Source: Streptomyces sp. LUP30
GTDB lineage: Bacteria; Actinomycetota; Actinomycetes; Streptomycetales; Streptomycetaceae
NCBI RefSeq assembly: GCF_001746365.1
Contig: NZ_MJAJ01000064.1
Location: 1-44,287 of the forward strand
Direction of reading: 5' to 3'
Length of the DNA stretch: 44,287 nt
Of this stretch, positions 25,143-32,884 are shown one piece after another (position 1 is the stretch's first letter; each line of letters begins with the position of its first letter). A program made the position numbers and the translations under genes. The notes under the pieces were generated by a model. That model did not search any database, was not told the origin of the DNA, and worked only from the letters and a program-made list of their open reading frames with translations.

Positions 25143-25912
25143 CGGTCGGCCTTCAGACGCACGCTCTCCCCGTGCCCGAGCCGGTGCACCGCGACCCCCG
25201 GTGCCCGCTCCGCCGCGAGGCGCACGAACTCCTCACCGGGAGCATGGAATTCATGGGGGCGCACGGCGTCCATGCCGATCGGCCAGTACGTCCCGTAGTG
25301 CACCGGCACGGCGCTTCGGGGGGCCAGCCGGCGCACAGCCTCGGCCGCGCGCCCCGCGTCCAGGTGCCCCTCGCCGAGATAGGGCCCCCAACCGCCCACG
25401 GGCAGCAACGCCGCGTCGACCGGCCCGACTTCCTCGGCCATCTCCTCGAACAGGCCGGTGTCCCCGGCGAAATACGTCCGCGCCCGGCCCTCGATCACAT
25501 ATCCGAGCGCGGGGGAGCGGTGACGTCCGACCGGCAGCCGGCGCCCGTCGTGCCGCGCGGACACGGCGCGGACCAGCAGGTCGCCGACTCGCGTCTCGTC
25601 CCCCGGCGCCACCTCGCTCAGCCGCAGATGACGCAGCCGGCGCAACCCCGGCACGGCGCGCGGAGCGCCCTGAGGCACCAGCAGGCGCGTGCCCGGCGCG
25701 AGGCGCGCCAGCGAGGGCAGATGAAGATGGTCGGCGTGCAGGTGGGAGACGAGCGCCACGTCCGCCTGCCAGGCCTCGGGCCGGGGCAGGACGCCCCGGC
25801 GGCGGCGCAGATGCGCGAGCCGCCGCGCGAACAGGGGGTCGGTGAGCACACGTACGTCCGAATCCTCGACCGTGCAGGTGGCATGACCCCACCACGTGAT
25901 CTCCACCGGCAC
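25139..25912 (-). CDS. Metallo-beta-lactamase-fold hydrolase, UlaG-like
   Basis: A 257-residue MBL-superfamily protein. The metal-binding motif is H57-L-H59-A-D61-H62. Other ligands are in SARHDGRR, YFAGDTGLF (Asp) and VPVHYGTYWP (His). The N-terminus EITWWGHATCTVE is typical of UlaG-like lactonase and other Zn-hydrolases. The substrate is unknown. The GTG at 25912 has AAGGAGG seven bases upstream. The gene is translationally coupled to the downstream DedA gene, suggesting a membrane or lipid-related role (inference). It is the second MBL protein within 2 kb but belongs to a different branch from the NAPE-PLD-like one. Confidence 0.85.
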   Translation of the reverse strand: MPVEITWWGHATCTVEDSDVRVLTDPLFARRLAHLRRRRGVLPRPEAWQADVALVSHLHADHLHLPSLARLAPGTRLLVPQGAPRAVPGLRRLRHLRLSEVAPGDETRVGDLLVRAVSARHDGRRLPVGRHRSPALGYVIEGRARTYFAGDTGLFEEMAEEVGPVDAALLPVGGWGPYLGEGHLDAGRAAEAVRRLAPRSAVPVHYGTYWPIGMDAVRPHEFHAPGEEFVRLAAERAPGVAVHRLGHGESVRLKADR

Positions 25913-25996
25913 CTCTTTGCCTCCTTCGCGCGACTCCCCCGAAGCCTACGGGCAGGAGTAGGGTCGGCGGCGAAACCCGGAGGTGAGGGGGACGCC

Positions 25997-26407
25997 ATGG
26001 GACCGTTGCGGGTCATGCGGGTCACGGCGATCGCGAGTCTGACGCCGCTCGAGGAACTGGACGCCGATCCCTTCCTGGTGGACTCCCGAAGTCAGCACGC
26101 GATGTGCGCGCGGTGGGCGGCGGAGCGCGGATACGTCGTCGGCCGGGAACTGCTGGTGCGCGCGGTGCGCGCCGACCACTGTGTGCTGTGGGACGGCGTC
26201 CGGCCCGGGGTCGACCTGTTCGTCGCGCCGAGCCGCCGGGTGCTGGAGAGCGCGCTGTCGTCCATCGAGGAGTTCGCCGCGGAGTGCGCGCGGCGCGGGG
26301 TGCGGATGGAGACCGTCGGCAGCGCCGAGCCCGCCTACGACGCGCAGATGAAGGCCCGGGTGCACCGCAGGCTGTCGATGCCGACGGCCGGCTACGACGG
26401 ACGGTAG
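25997..26407 (+). CDS. Small protein resembling a serine-recombinase N-terminal domain
   Basis: A 136-residue soluble protein. The order of motifs (TAIASLTPLEELDADP, then DSRSQHAMCARWAAERGYVV, then DLFVAPSRRVLESALSSIEE, then AAECARRGVRMETVG) parallels the resolvase N-terminal domain: the catalytic Ser loop, the S-x-x-x-Q helix, and a late helix. The Arg before the catalytic serine in ARVS is replaced (AIAS). There is no DNA-binding C-terminal domain. It may be a degenerate recombinase or simply a related Rossmann-like regulator. The ATG at 25997 has AGGTGAGGGG upstream. It is divergent from the UlaG-like gene, with about 85 bases between. Confidence 0.6.
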   Translation: MGPLRVMRVTAIASLTPLEELDADPFLVDSRSQHAMCARWAAERGYVVGRELLVRAVRADHCVLWDGVRPGVDLFVAPSRRVLESALSSIEEFAAECARRGVRMETVGSAEPAYDAQMKARVHRRLSMPTAGYDGR

Positions 26408-26496
26408 ACGGTGGTCCCGGAGGCCCGGGACGGCGGTATGACAAGGTGGAGGACGGCCCCGCGGGCGTCGGGGCCGGAACGCGAGGTGTACGGGGC

Positions 26497-28677
26497 GTGC
26501 GTGGGGTGCGGTGGCGGCGGGCCTTCAGCCAGGCCGGGCGCAGCATCGCGGTGTGGGGTGTGTCCACGCTGACGATGCTGGTGCTGGCCGGGATACTGCC
26601 GGACTTCCGGCTGCAGTCCGCCGACGGCGACAGCTCCACCACCATCGCCGTGACCGCGGCCGTCGGCGCCGGGGTGTTCGGCGTGCTGTCGGCCCTGGTC
26701 TGGCCGCTGCTCGTGCGCCTGCTGCTGCTGGTGCCGGCGCTGGTCCTGGGCCTGCTGGTGTTCTTCCTCAACGGCTCGCTGCTGCTGCTCGCCCTGCGGC
26801 TGAACCCCTCCGGGCAGAGCGAGGCGGCCCCCGAGACCGCCGTCATCGTCGCCGCCGTGATGTCCGCCGTGGCCTCCGCGACCGGCGGCGCCCTGGCCGT
26901 CCGCGACGACGACGCCTACCGCCGCCGTCTGTACCGGCTGGCCGACCGCCGCCGAAGACGCGGCCCCGCCTGTCCCGACACGCCCGGCACCGTCTTCCTC
27001 CAGCTCGACGGCGTCGGCCACGACGTGCTGCAGGCCGCCGTGCGCAAAGGGCTGATGCCGACCGTCGCCAGGTGGCTGGGCAGCGGGCCGGGGCAGGGCA
27101 GCGCCCGGGCCGTCGACGGCGGAGCCACGCACCGCCTCACCCCCTGGCGCACCGACTGGTCCAGCCAGACCGGCGCGAGCCAACTGGGCATCCTGCACGG
27201 CAGCAACCACGACGTGCCCGCCTTCCGCTGGTACGAGAAGGACAGCGGGGAGGTGATGGTCTGCAACCGCCCTACCAGCGCCGCCGAACTCCAACGCCGG
27301 GCGGTCGAACGCACCGGTGACGGCGGGCTGCTGTCCGCCGACGGCGCGAGCCGCGGCAACCTCTTCAGCGGCGGCGCCGACGAGCAGGCGCTCGTGCTGT
27401 CCATAGCCGCGCGCCGGCGCAGCCGGGAGAACCGGTCGAGGGACGGCTACTTCGCGTACTTCTGCGACCCGGCCAACGCGGTGCGCACGGCTCTGTCGTT
27501 CGTCGCCGAGGTGGTCCGCGAGATCGCCCAGTCCACCCGTGCCCGCCTGCGCAAGGAGCGCCCGCGCGTGGGGCGTGGCGGCCTCTACCCCCTCGTCCGC
27601 GCCTTCGCGACCGTCGTCGAGCGGGACGTGGTGGTGGCGGCCGTCACGGGCGACATGCTCGCCGGCCGCACCGCCGTCTTCGCCGACCTGGTGGCCTACG
27701 ACGAGGTCGCGCACCACTCCGGGCCGCTCGGGCGGGACACCGAGCAGGTGCTCGGGCGGCTCGACCGGGCGCTCGCGCTGATCGAGAGCGTCGCCGAACA
27801 CGCCCCCCGCCCCTACCGGATCGTCGTGCTGTCCGACCACGGCCAGAGCCCGGGCGAAACGTTCCACGCCCGCTACGGCCTCACCCTCGGCGACCTGGTC
27901 CGGGCCGGCTGCGGACTGCCCGTGCCGCGCCGGGCCGAGCGCACCCACAGCGGCGCGGAGGCCCGGGCGGCTGTTCGCGCGGCACTGCGCCGGCCCGTGG
28001 AGGAGGACGGCGCACACCACCGCCCGGCCGGCCGCGGCTCGGAGCCGGTCGTGCTCGCCTCGGGCAACCTCGGCCTCATCTCCTTCCCGGACGTGCCGCA
28101 CCGGATGAGCAAGGAGGAGATCGACGCCCGTCACCCCGCGTTGCTGACCACGCTCGCCAACCACCCCGGCATCGGGTTCCTCCTCGTGCGCAGCGAGCAG
28201 CACGGCGGGGTCGTCCTCGGCGCGTACGGCGCGGAGATCCCCCTGGACCGGCTCGACGACGACCCGGGCCCGCTGGCCGAGTTCGGGCCGGGCGCGGCCG
28301 ACGCCGTGCGCCGCACCCACTCCTTCCCGCACACCGCCGACATCATGGTCAACTCCTTCCACGACCCGGCCGACGGCGAGGTCCTCGCCTTCGAGGAACA
28401 GATCGGCTCGCACGGCGGCCTCGGCGGCGCCCAGGCCCGGCCGTTCCTGCTCTCCCCGCTGGCCCTGTCCGTGCCCGTCGAGGACGGTGCGGAGCCGGTC
28501 GGAGCGGAGCACGTCCACCGCGTGCTGCGGCGCTGGCTGCGCGAGTCCAACGGACCCGAGGTGCCGGTGGAGCCGGACACGGCGACCGACACGGAGCCGG
28601 GCACGAACGCGGAGACGGAGCCGGTCACGGAGCCGGGCCCGGAGCCGGAGACGGCGCCGGAGGAGCACGTCGCCTGA
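26497..28677 (+). CDS. Membrane phosphodiesterase: phage-holin-like (PH-IV) N-terminus fused to alkaline-phosphatase-superfamily domain
   Basis: A 726-residue protein. Residues about 15-135 contain four hydrophobic segments of the phage holin family IV type, including VWGVSTLTMLVLAGILPDF and LLLLVPALVLGLLVFFLN. Residues about 160-680 are an alkaline phosphatase/nucleotide pyrophosphatase core: metal Asp D171 in LQLDGVGHD, the nucleophile region S222-S-Q-T225, D402-E-V-A-H-H, S-D447-H448-G, and the final His in GSHGGLGGAQARPF. The C-terminus is a Thr/Glu/Pro-rich tail. It probably cleaves a phosphodiester or phosphomonoester at the membrane. The GTG at 26497 is favoured; GTG at 26446 or 26506 is possible because the RGVRGVRGV repeat blurs the start. 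A MoxR/VWA operon follows on the same strand. Confidence 0.85.
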   Translation: MRGVRWRRAFSQAGRSIAVWGVSTLTMLVLAGILPDFRLQSADGDSSTTIAVTAAVGAGVFGVLSALVWPLLVRLLLLVPALVLGLLVFFLNGSLLLLALRLNPSGQSEAAPETAVIVAAVMSAVASATGGALAVRDDDAYRRRLYRLADRRRRRGPACPDTPGTVFLQLDGVGHDVLQAAVRKGLMPTVARWLGSGPGQGSARAVDGGATHRLTPWRTDWSSQTGASQLGILHGSNHDVPAFRWYEKDSGEVMVCNRPTSAAELQRRAVERTGDGGLLSADGASRGNLFSGGADEQALVLSIAARRRSRENRSRDGYFAYFCDPANAVRTALSFVAEVVREIAQSTRARLRKERPRVGRGGLYPLVRAFATVVERDVVVAAVTGDMLAGRTAVFADLVAYDEVAHHSGPLGRDTEQVLGRLDRALALIESVAEHAPRPYRIVVLSDHGQSPGETFHARYGLTLGDLVRAGCGLPVPRRAERTHSGAEARAAVRAALRRPVEEDGAHHRPAGRGSEPVVLASGNLGLISFPDVPHRMSKEEIDARHPALLTTLANHPGIGFLLVRSEQHGGVVLGAYGAEIPLDRLDDDPGPLAEFGPGAADAVRRTHSFPHTADIMVNSFHDPADGEVLAFEEQIGSHGGLGGAQARPFLLSPLALSVPVEDGAEPVGAEHVHRVLRRWLRESNGPEVPVEPDTATDTEPGTNAETEPVTEPGPEPETAPEEHVA

Positions 28678-28783
28678 AATTCGGCTGCGCCGGGAGAAAC
28701 ACGGGCCCACACTGTCCGTGCGGATCCCTCCGCCCGTCCCGCGCACTCGCGCACCCTTCGCCTTCCCCCCGAGGAGTCCTGCT

Positions 28784-29845
28784 TTGCAGGCTGCCGTCGC
28801 CGTCACGCCCTCCCGTGTCCCCGAACTCCTGCTCGGGCTCGCCACCGTGCGACCGGTGTTCCTCTGGGGCGCCCCCGGCATCGGAAAGTCCTCCCTGGTA
28901 AGGGAGTTCGCGCAGTCCCTGGGACTGGAATGCGTGAGCCTGCTCGGCACCCAGCTCGCGCCCGAGGACCTGATCGGCGTGCCCCAGATCCGCGACGGCC
29001 GTTCGGTGTTCTGCCCGCCCCAGGCCATCGCCCGCGACGAGCCCTACTGTCTGTTCCTGGACGAGCTCAACGCTGCCACGCCCGACGTGCAGAAAGCGTT
29101 CTACTCGCTGATCCTCGACCGCCGGATCGGCGACTACGAGCTGCCCGAGGGCTCGATCGTCATCGGGGCCGGGAACCGGGCCACCGACAACGCGCTCGCC
29201 CGGCCCATCGCCTCCGCGCTCGTCAACCGTCTCACCCATGTGCACCTGGAGGCGTCCGCGAAGGACTGGCTGCGCTGGGCCGCGGGCAACGGCATCCACC
29301 CGTGGATCCTCGACCACCTCACCGACCGGCCCGACCACCTGTGGTCCAAGCCGCCGAAAACCGAGGAACCGTTTTCCACGCCCCGTTCCTGGCACATGCT
29401 CTCCGACGCCCTGCACTCCTTCGGCCGCGACCTCGACGAGGACACCCTGAAGGTCCTCGCGCACGGCACGCTGACGCCCGCACACGCCACCGCCTTCTGC
29501 GGCTACGTCAAGATCGTGCGCAGCCGGTACGGCATCGAGGCCGTCCTGAAGGGCGAGGCCTCCTGGCCGCACCGCGTCGAGGACCGCGACCTGCTCTACT
29601 ACCTCGCCGACGCCTTCCGCGGCCGACTGGTCAAGGAGCTTCCCGCGGTCAAGGAGCACATGTCCGCGAAGGGCCGGCAGACCGCGTACCGCGCCAAGTC
29701 GCTGCTCGTGCAGCTCGCCGAGATCTCCGTGGAGGTCGCCCAGACCGTCATCGCCTCCGACGCCGACGGCAACCCCGTGCTGCCCGCCTGGTTCCTGGTC
29801 GAGGCGGCCCGGGACATGCCCCGGCTGGTGGAGGCGCGCCGGTGA
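28784..29845 (+). CDS. MoxR-type AAA+ ATPase
   Basis: A 353-residue AAA+ ATPase. Walker A is G29-A-P-G-I-G-K35-S, Walker B is CLFLDELNAATPDVQ, sensor 1 is VIGAGNRATDN and the Arg-finger region is ALVNRLTH. It belongs to the MoxR class, which works with VWA-domain proteins as a chaperone-like system for metal insertion, conformational maturation or stress response. The TTG at 28784 is chosen with GAGGAG seven bases upstream. The stop codon overlaps the GTG of the VWA-metallopeptidase gene (GTGA), so the two proteins are made together. Confidence 0.9.
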   Translation: MQAAVAVTPSRVPELLLGLATVRPVFLWGAPGIGKSSLVREFAQSLGLECVSLLGTQLAPEDLIGVPQIRDGRSVFCPPQAIARDEPYCLFLDELNAATPDVQKAFYSLILDRRIGDYELPEGSIVIGAGNRATDNALARPIASALVNRLTHVHLEASAKDWLRWAAGNGIHPWILDHLTDRPDHLWSKPPKTEEPFSTPRSWHMLSDALHSFGRDLDEDTLKVLAHGTLTPAHATAFCGYVKIVRSRYGIEAVLKGEASWPHRVEDRDLLYYLADAFRGRLVKELPAVKEHMSAKGRQTAYRAKSLLVQLAEISVEVAQTVIASDADGNPVLPAWFLVEAARDMPRLVEARR

Positions 29846-31638
29846 CCCGTGCCGACCGTGACAAGAAGAAACGCGACCTGGCCAGGGAGCACTTCGAGTC
29901 CGGTCTCGCCGTGATGCGCGCCAACCCGGCCTTGGCCGCCGTCGAGTTGGACGTCTGCCGTCGCGAGGCGTGCCCCACGGCTCCCCGCGACGGACTCGTG
30001 CGCGCCGACTCCAACGGCACCCTGCACGTGCACCCGACCCGCATCGTCGAACCCGCCCGCTGGGCCTGGTCGCTCGCGCACGCCGCCCTCCACCTCGGCT
30101 TCGGGCACCTCCCGGCGTCCAGGGACCGGCGCGATCAGCCCGACCGGTACGAACTCGCCGCGCGATGCACGGTCGTCAACCGCTTTCTGCTGACTTTCCG
30201 CGTCGGCGCCGCCCCGGACGACCTTCCGCCGACGTACCCCGGCGGCGACGAGGAGCAGCTCGCCGCCCGCTGGCGGCGCACCGGACTGCCGACCGCGTAC
30301 GAGCACTGCGGCGCCGCCGGGAGGGAGGCCGACCAGGTGTTCGTCCCGTGGGGCCGGTACGCCGGGCAGGCGCCGGACTGGCAGCTGGCGTTCGCCGCCG
30401 CCCTGACCCGCACCGTGTCCGCCGCGATGGACATGGCGGGCGGCCGACGCGACTCCCTCGACGGCTCCGCGCCCGACCGCCGTCCCTGGGAGCGCGCCCT
30501 GAGCTGGTTCGTCTCCTCCTACCCCCTGCTCGGCGCCCTCGCGGCCGGCGTCGAGCTCGTCGCCGACGCCGAACTCGCCCGTGCGCACGGGATCTCGATC
30601 GCCGCCGTGAACGCGGAGGCGGGCGAGATCTACGTCAACCCGCTGCGCACCTTCGACGACGAGGAGTGGCGGTTCGTCCTGGCCCACGAGATGCTGCACG
30701 CCGCGCTGCGCCACGGCGACCGCTGCGGCGGCCGCGACCCCTATCTGTTCAACGTCGCCTGCGACTACGTCATCAACGGCTGGCTGCGCGAGATGCAGGT
30801 CGGTGTCATGCCCGAAGGGCTGCTGTACGACGTCCGGTTGGCCGGCCTGTCCGCCGAGGAGGTCTACGACCGCCTCACCGTGGACCTGCGCCGGATGCGA
30901 CGTCTGGCCACCCTGCGCGGCAAGGGCCTGGGCGACGTCCTCGGCGCCCCGCTCGGGCCGCCCTGCGACCACGTCGACCTCGACGGCTTCTACCGCCGGG
31001 GCCTCGCCCAGGGTCTCGACCTGCACCGGAGGCAGGAACGCGGCTTCCTGCCCGGCGGGTTGGTGGAGGAGATCCGCGCGCTCAGCCATCCGCCACTGCC
31101 CTGGGACGCTCAACTCGCCCGCTGGTTCGACGAGTTCGTGCCCCGCCCCGAGCCGCTGCGCACCTTCGCCCGTCCTTCGCGCCGCCAGGCGTCCACCCCC
31201 GACATCCCGCGCGCCGGCCGCTGGTTCCCGCCCGAGGAGATCGCCCGCTGCACCTTCGGCGTCGTCCTGGACACCTCCGGATCCATGGACCGCACCCTCC
31301 TGGGCAAGGCGCTCGGCGCCATCGCCTCCTACGCACAGGCCCGCGACGTGCCGGCGGCCCGGGTCGTGTTCTGCGACGCGGCCCCGCACGACGCGGGCTA
31401 TCTGCCGGTCGGCGACATCGCGGGCCGGGTCCGCGTGCACGGGCGCGGCGGCACGGTCCTGCAGCCCGGGATCGACCTGCTGCACCGCGCCGACGACTTC
31501 CCGCCCGGCGCGCCGCTCCTGGTCATCACCGACGGCTGGTGCGACGTCCTGCGGATCCGGCGCGAGCACGCCTACCTCGTCCCCCAGGGCCGCCGGTTGC
31601 CGTTCACGGCTCGGGGGCCGGTGTTCCGCGTGCGGTGA
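29842..31638 (+). CDS. VWA-like metallopeptidase (DUF2201/VWMP-type) partner of MoxR
   Basis: A 598-residue protein. A central putative zinc metallopeptidase domain carries H282-E283-M-L-H286 in FVLAHEMLHAALRHGDRCGG, with CDYVINGWL following. The C-terminal quarter is a VWA-like fold with a MIDAS motif D477-T-S479-G-S481-M and a later GGTVLQPGID segment. The N-terminal 200 residues hold an additional HLGFGH-like stretch. MoxR plus VWA-metallopeptidase pairs form two-component or three-component systems, sometimes with conflict or maturation functions. The coupled MoxR gene strongly supports a physical partnership. No signal peptide is present. Targets are unknown. Confidence 0.88.
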   Translation: MTRADRDKKKRDLAREHFESGLAVMRANPALAAVELDVCRREACPTAPRDGLVRADSNGTLHVHPTRIVEPARWAWSLAHAALHLGFGHLPASRDRRDQPDRYELAARCTVVNRFLLTFRVGAAPDDLPPTYPGGDEEQLAARWRRTGLPTAYEHCGAAGREADQVFVPWGRYAGQAPDWQLAFAAALTRTVSAAMDMAGGRRDSLDGSAPDRRPWERALSWFVSSYPLLGALAAGVELVADAELARAHGISIAAVNAEAGEIYVNPLRTFDDEEWRFVLAHEMLHAALRHGDRCGGRDPYLFNVACDYVINGWLREMQVGVMPEGLLYDVRLAGLSAEEVYDRLTVDLRRMRRLATLRGKGLGDVLGAPLGPPCDHVDLDGFYRRGLAQGLDLHRRQERGFLPGGLVEEIRALSHPPLPWDAQLARWFDEFVPRPEPLRTFARPSRRQASTPDIPRAGRWFPPEEIARCTFGVVLDTSGSMDRTLLGKALGAIASYAQARDVPAARVVFCDAAPHDAGYLPVGDIAGRVRVHGRGGTVLQPGIDLLHRADDFPPGAPLLVITDGWCDVLRIRREHAYLVPQGRRLPFTARGPVFRVR

Positions 31639-31657
31639 GCGAGAGTGTGATCGGATG

Positions 31658-31680
31658 GGGGGACGGAAAACCCGTCCCCC
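31658..31680. terminator. Hairpin between the VWA gene and the OsmC gene
   Basis: A perfect 9-bp stem GGGGGACGG (31658-31666) and CCGTCCCCC (31672-31680), loop AAAAC, lying 20 bases after the VWA stop. It is probably a terminator that isolates the OsmC gene. GGGTAA follows at 31685, without a clear -35. Confidence 0.65.
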
Positions 31681-31709
31681 GACGGGTAACCCACGCGAAA
31701 GGAAGAACC

Positions 31710-32138
31710 GTGGCCACCACGCGCTCCGCACACACCGTCTGGGAAGGCAACCTGATCGAGGGCAACGGGGTCGTGACCTTCGACTCCTCGGGCGCCATCG
31801 ACCAGCAGCCCGTGACGTGGGCCGCCCGCACCCAGGAGGCGAACGGCAAGACCAGCCCCGAGGAGCTGATCGCGGCCGCCCACTCCAGCTGCTTCTCCAT
31901 GGCCTTCTCGCACGCCCTCGCCGGCGCGGGCACGCCGCCCGCCAAGCTGACCACCTCGGCCGACGTCACGTTCCAGCCGGGCGAGGGCATCACGGGCATC
32001 CACCTGACCGTCGAGGGCACCGTCCCCGGCCTCGACGAGGAGGCGTTCGTCGCCGCCGCCGAGCAGGCCAAGGTCAACTGCCCCGTCAGCCAGGCCCTCA
32101 AGGCCGTCCCGATCACCCTCTCGGCCAAGCTCGCCTGA
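31710..32138 (+). CDS. OsmC family peroxiredoxin
   Basis: A 142-residue thiol peroxidase of the OsmC type, reducing organic hydroperoxides. The two redox cysteines are visible: C61 in AAHSSCFSMAF and C124 in VNCPVSQAL. The family sequences SPEELIAAAH and QPGEGITGIHLTV-like strands surround them. The length is standard. The GTG at 31710 has AAAGGAAG at about 31698. It is a single-gene unit bounded by a hairpin upstream and terminators downstream. OsmC expression is often stress-dependent; no SigB-type promoter was found here. Confidence 0.93.
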   Translation: MATTRSAHTVWEGNLIEGNGVVTFDSSGAIDQQPVTWAARTQEANGKTSPEELIAAAHSSCFSMAFSHALAGAGTPPAKLTTSADVTFQPGEGITGIHLTVEGTVPGLDEEAFVAAAEQAKVNCPVSQALKAVPITLSAKLA

Positions 32139-32243
32139 ACCGACCCGCCGACCCCGGGACTGCGGGGGTCGCGGTGCGGGCCACGGCGAGCCCCGCACAA
32201 GCCCGGAAACAGGCTCGGGAACACGTTCAGAAACAAGTCCGGC

Positions 32244-32274
32244 CTCGCCGGCCGGAGCCCCACCGGCCGGCGAG
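32244..32274. terminator. Terminator between convergent genes (OsmC and beta-helix partner)
   Basis: A perfect 12-bp stem CTCGCCGGCCGG (32244-32255) and CCGGCCGGCGAG (32263-32274), 7-base loop. A smaller hairpin, CGACCCC with GGGGTCG, lies at 32149-32171. Confidence 0.75.
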
Positions 32275-32316
32275 CCCGGACGGTCACGGCCGCAGGGCCC
32301 GGACGGTCACGGCCGC
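32275..32316. repeat. 19-bp direct repeat, two copies
   Basis: cccggacggtcacggccgc at 32275-32293 and 32298-32316, in the convergent intergenic region. The role is unknown. Confidence 0.8.
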
Positions 32317-32357
32317 CTGGCCCGACGCGGAGGGCAGGGGGCCGGGCGACCAGGGAT

Positions 32358-32765
32358 TCAGAGCAGGCCGCTGAGGCCCCTGATCGCCTCCTGTGCCCAC
32401 TCCTGCGCCCCCACCGCCGTTCCGGCCGCGATCCCCGTCGCCACCGGGGCCAGGGCGCCCCTGAGTCCGTTCAGGGCGCGGCGCAGCCGGCCCGGCTCGG
32501 GATCCCGCGGTCCGGTCACCTCCGTCAGCACGTCCCGGGCGGCGGCCTCGGCGTCCTCGCGTTCGCGATCGGCGAGGCCGGCCCCGGGAAGCTGCCGCAG
32601 CAGCTCGCCCACCAGCGAGGCGAGCGCCTCGTACCCCGGCGCCACCGGGCCGTTGAGCTGCTGGTTCTGGGTGACCGTCTCGTTGTTCCAGGCGAACTGG
32701 GAGCTCGACACGGCGTCGTTGAACACCGGTCCGTCATAGTTGTTCACCTGCTGCGGGTCGTTCAT
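32358..32765 (-). CDS. Small protein with N-terminal NNY-GPVF-AWNN motif and helical C-terminus
   Basis: A 135-residue protein. Residues 7-35 form an Asn/Gln-rich motif (VNNYDGPVF, QFAWNN, VTQNQ) that matches the C-terminus of the upstream beta-helix protein at 18 of 29 positions. After a short linker, residues 45-75 form an amphipathic helix (EALASLVGELLRQLP). Residues 95-135 are a second helical unit rich in Ala/Gly/Val (RRALNGLRGALAPVATGIAA). This resembles small actinobacterial effectors in which a beta-forming tag precedes a helical, possibly membrane-active or adaptor domain. The ATG overlaps the upstream stop (ATGA). I do not recognise a named family. An amyloid-like homotypic interaction with its partner is inference. 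Confidence 0.7.
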   Translation of the reverse strand: MNDPQQVNNYDGPVFNDAVSSSQFAWNNETVTQNQQLNGPVAPGYEALASLVGELLRQLPGAGLADREREDAEAAARDVLTEVTGPRDPEPGRLRRALNGLRGALAPVATGIAAGTAVGAQEWAQEAIRGLSGLL

Positions 32766-32884
32766 CGGCCGACTCCGTCCTCGTCGCTGTGGTTGGTCTG
32801 CTGCTGGACGACGCTGCTGTTGTTCCAGGCCAGTTGGGCGTGATGGACCGCCTGGTGGAAGACGGGCCCGTAGTAGTTGTTGAC
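32661..32884 (-). other. Shared ~29-residue motif at the junction of two overlapping genes
   Basis: The motif V-N-N-Y-x-G-P-V-F-x-x-A-V-x-x-x-Q-x-A-W-N-N-x-x-V occurs once at bases 32798-32884 (C-terminus of the beta-helix protein) and again at 32661-32747 (N-terminus of the next protein). The copies share 18 of 29 residues but are not DNA-level tandem repeats, so both have been kept by selection or diverged long ago. Confidence 0.85.
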
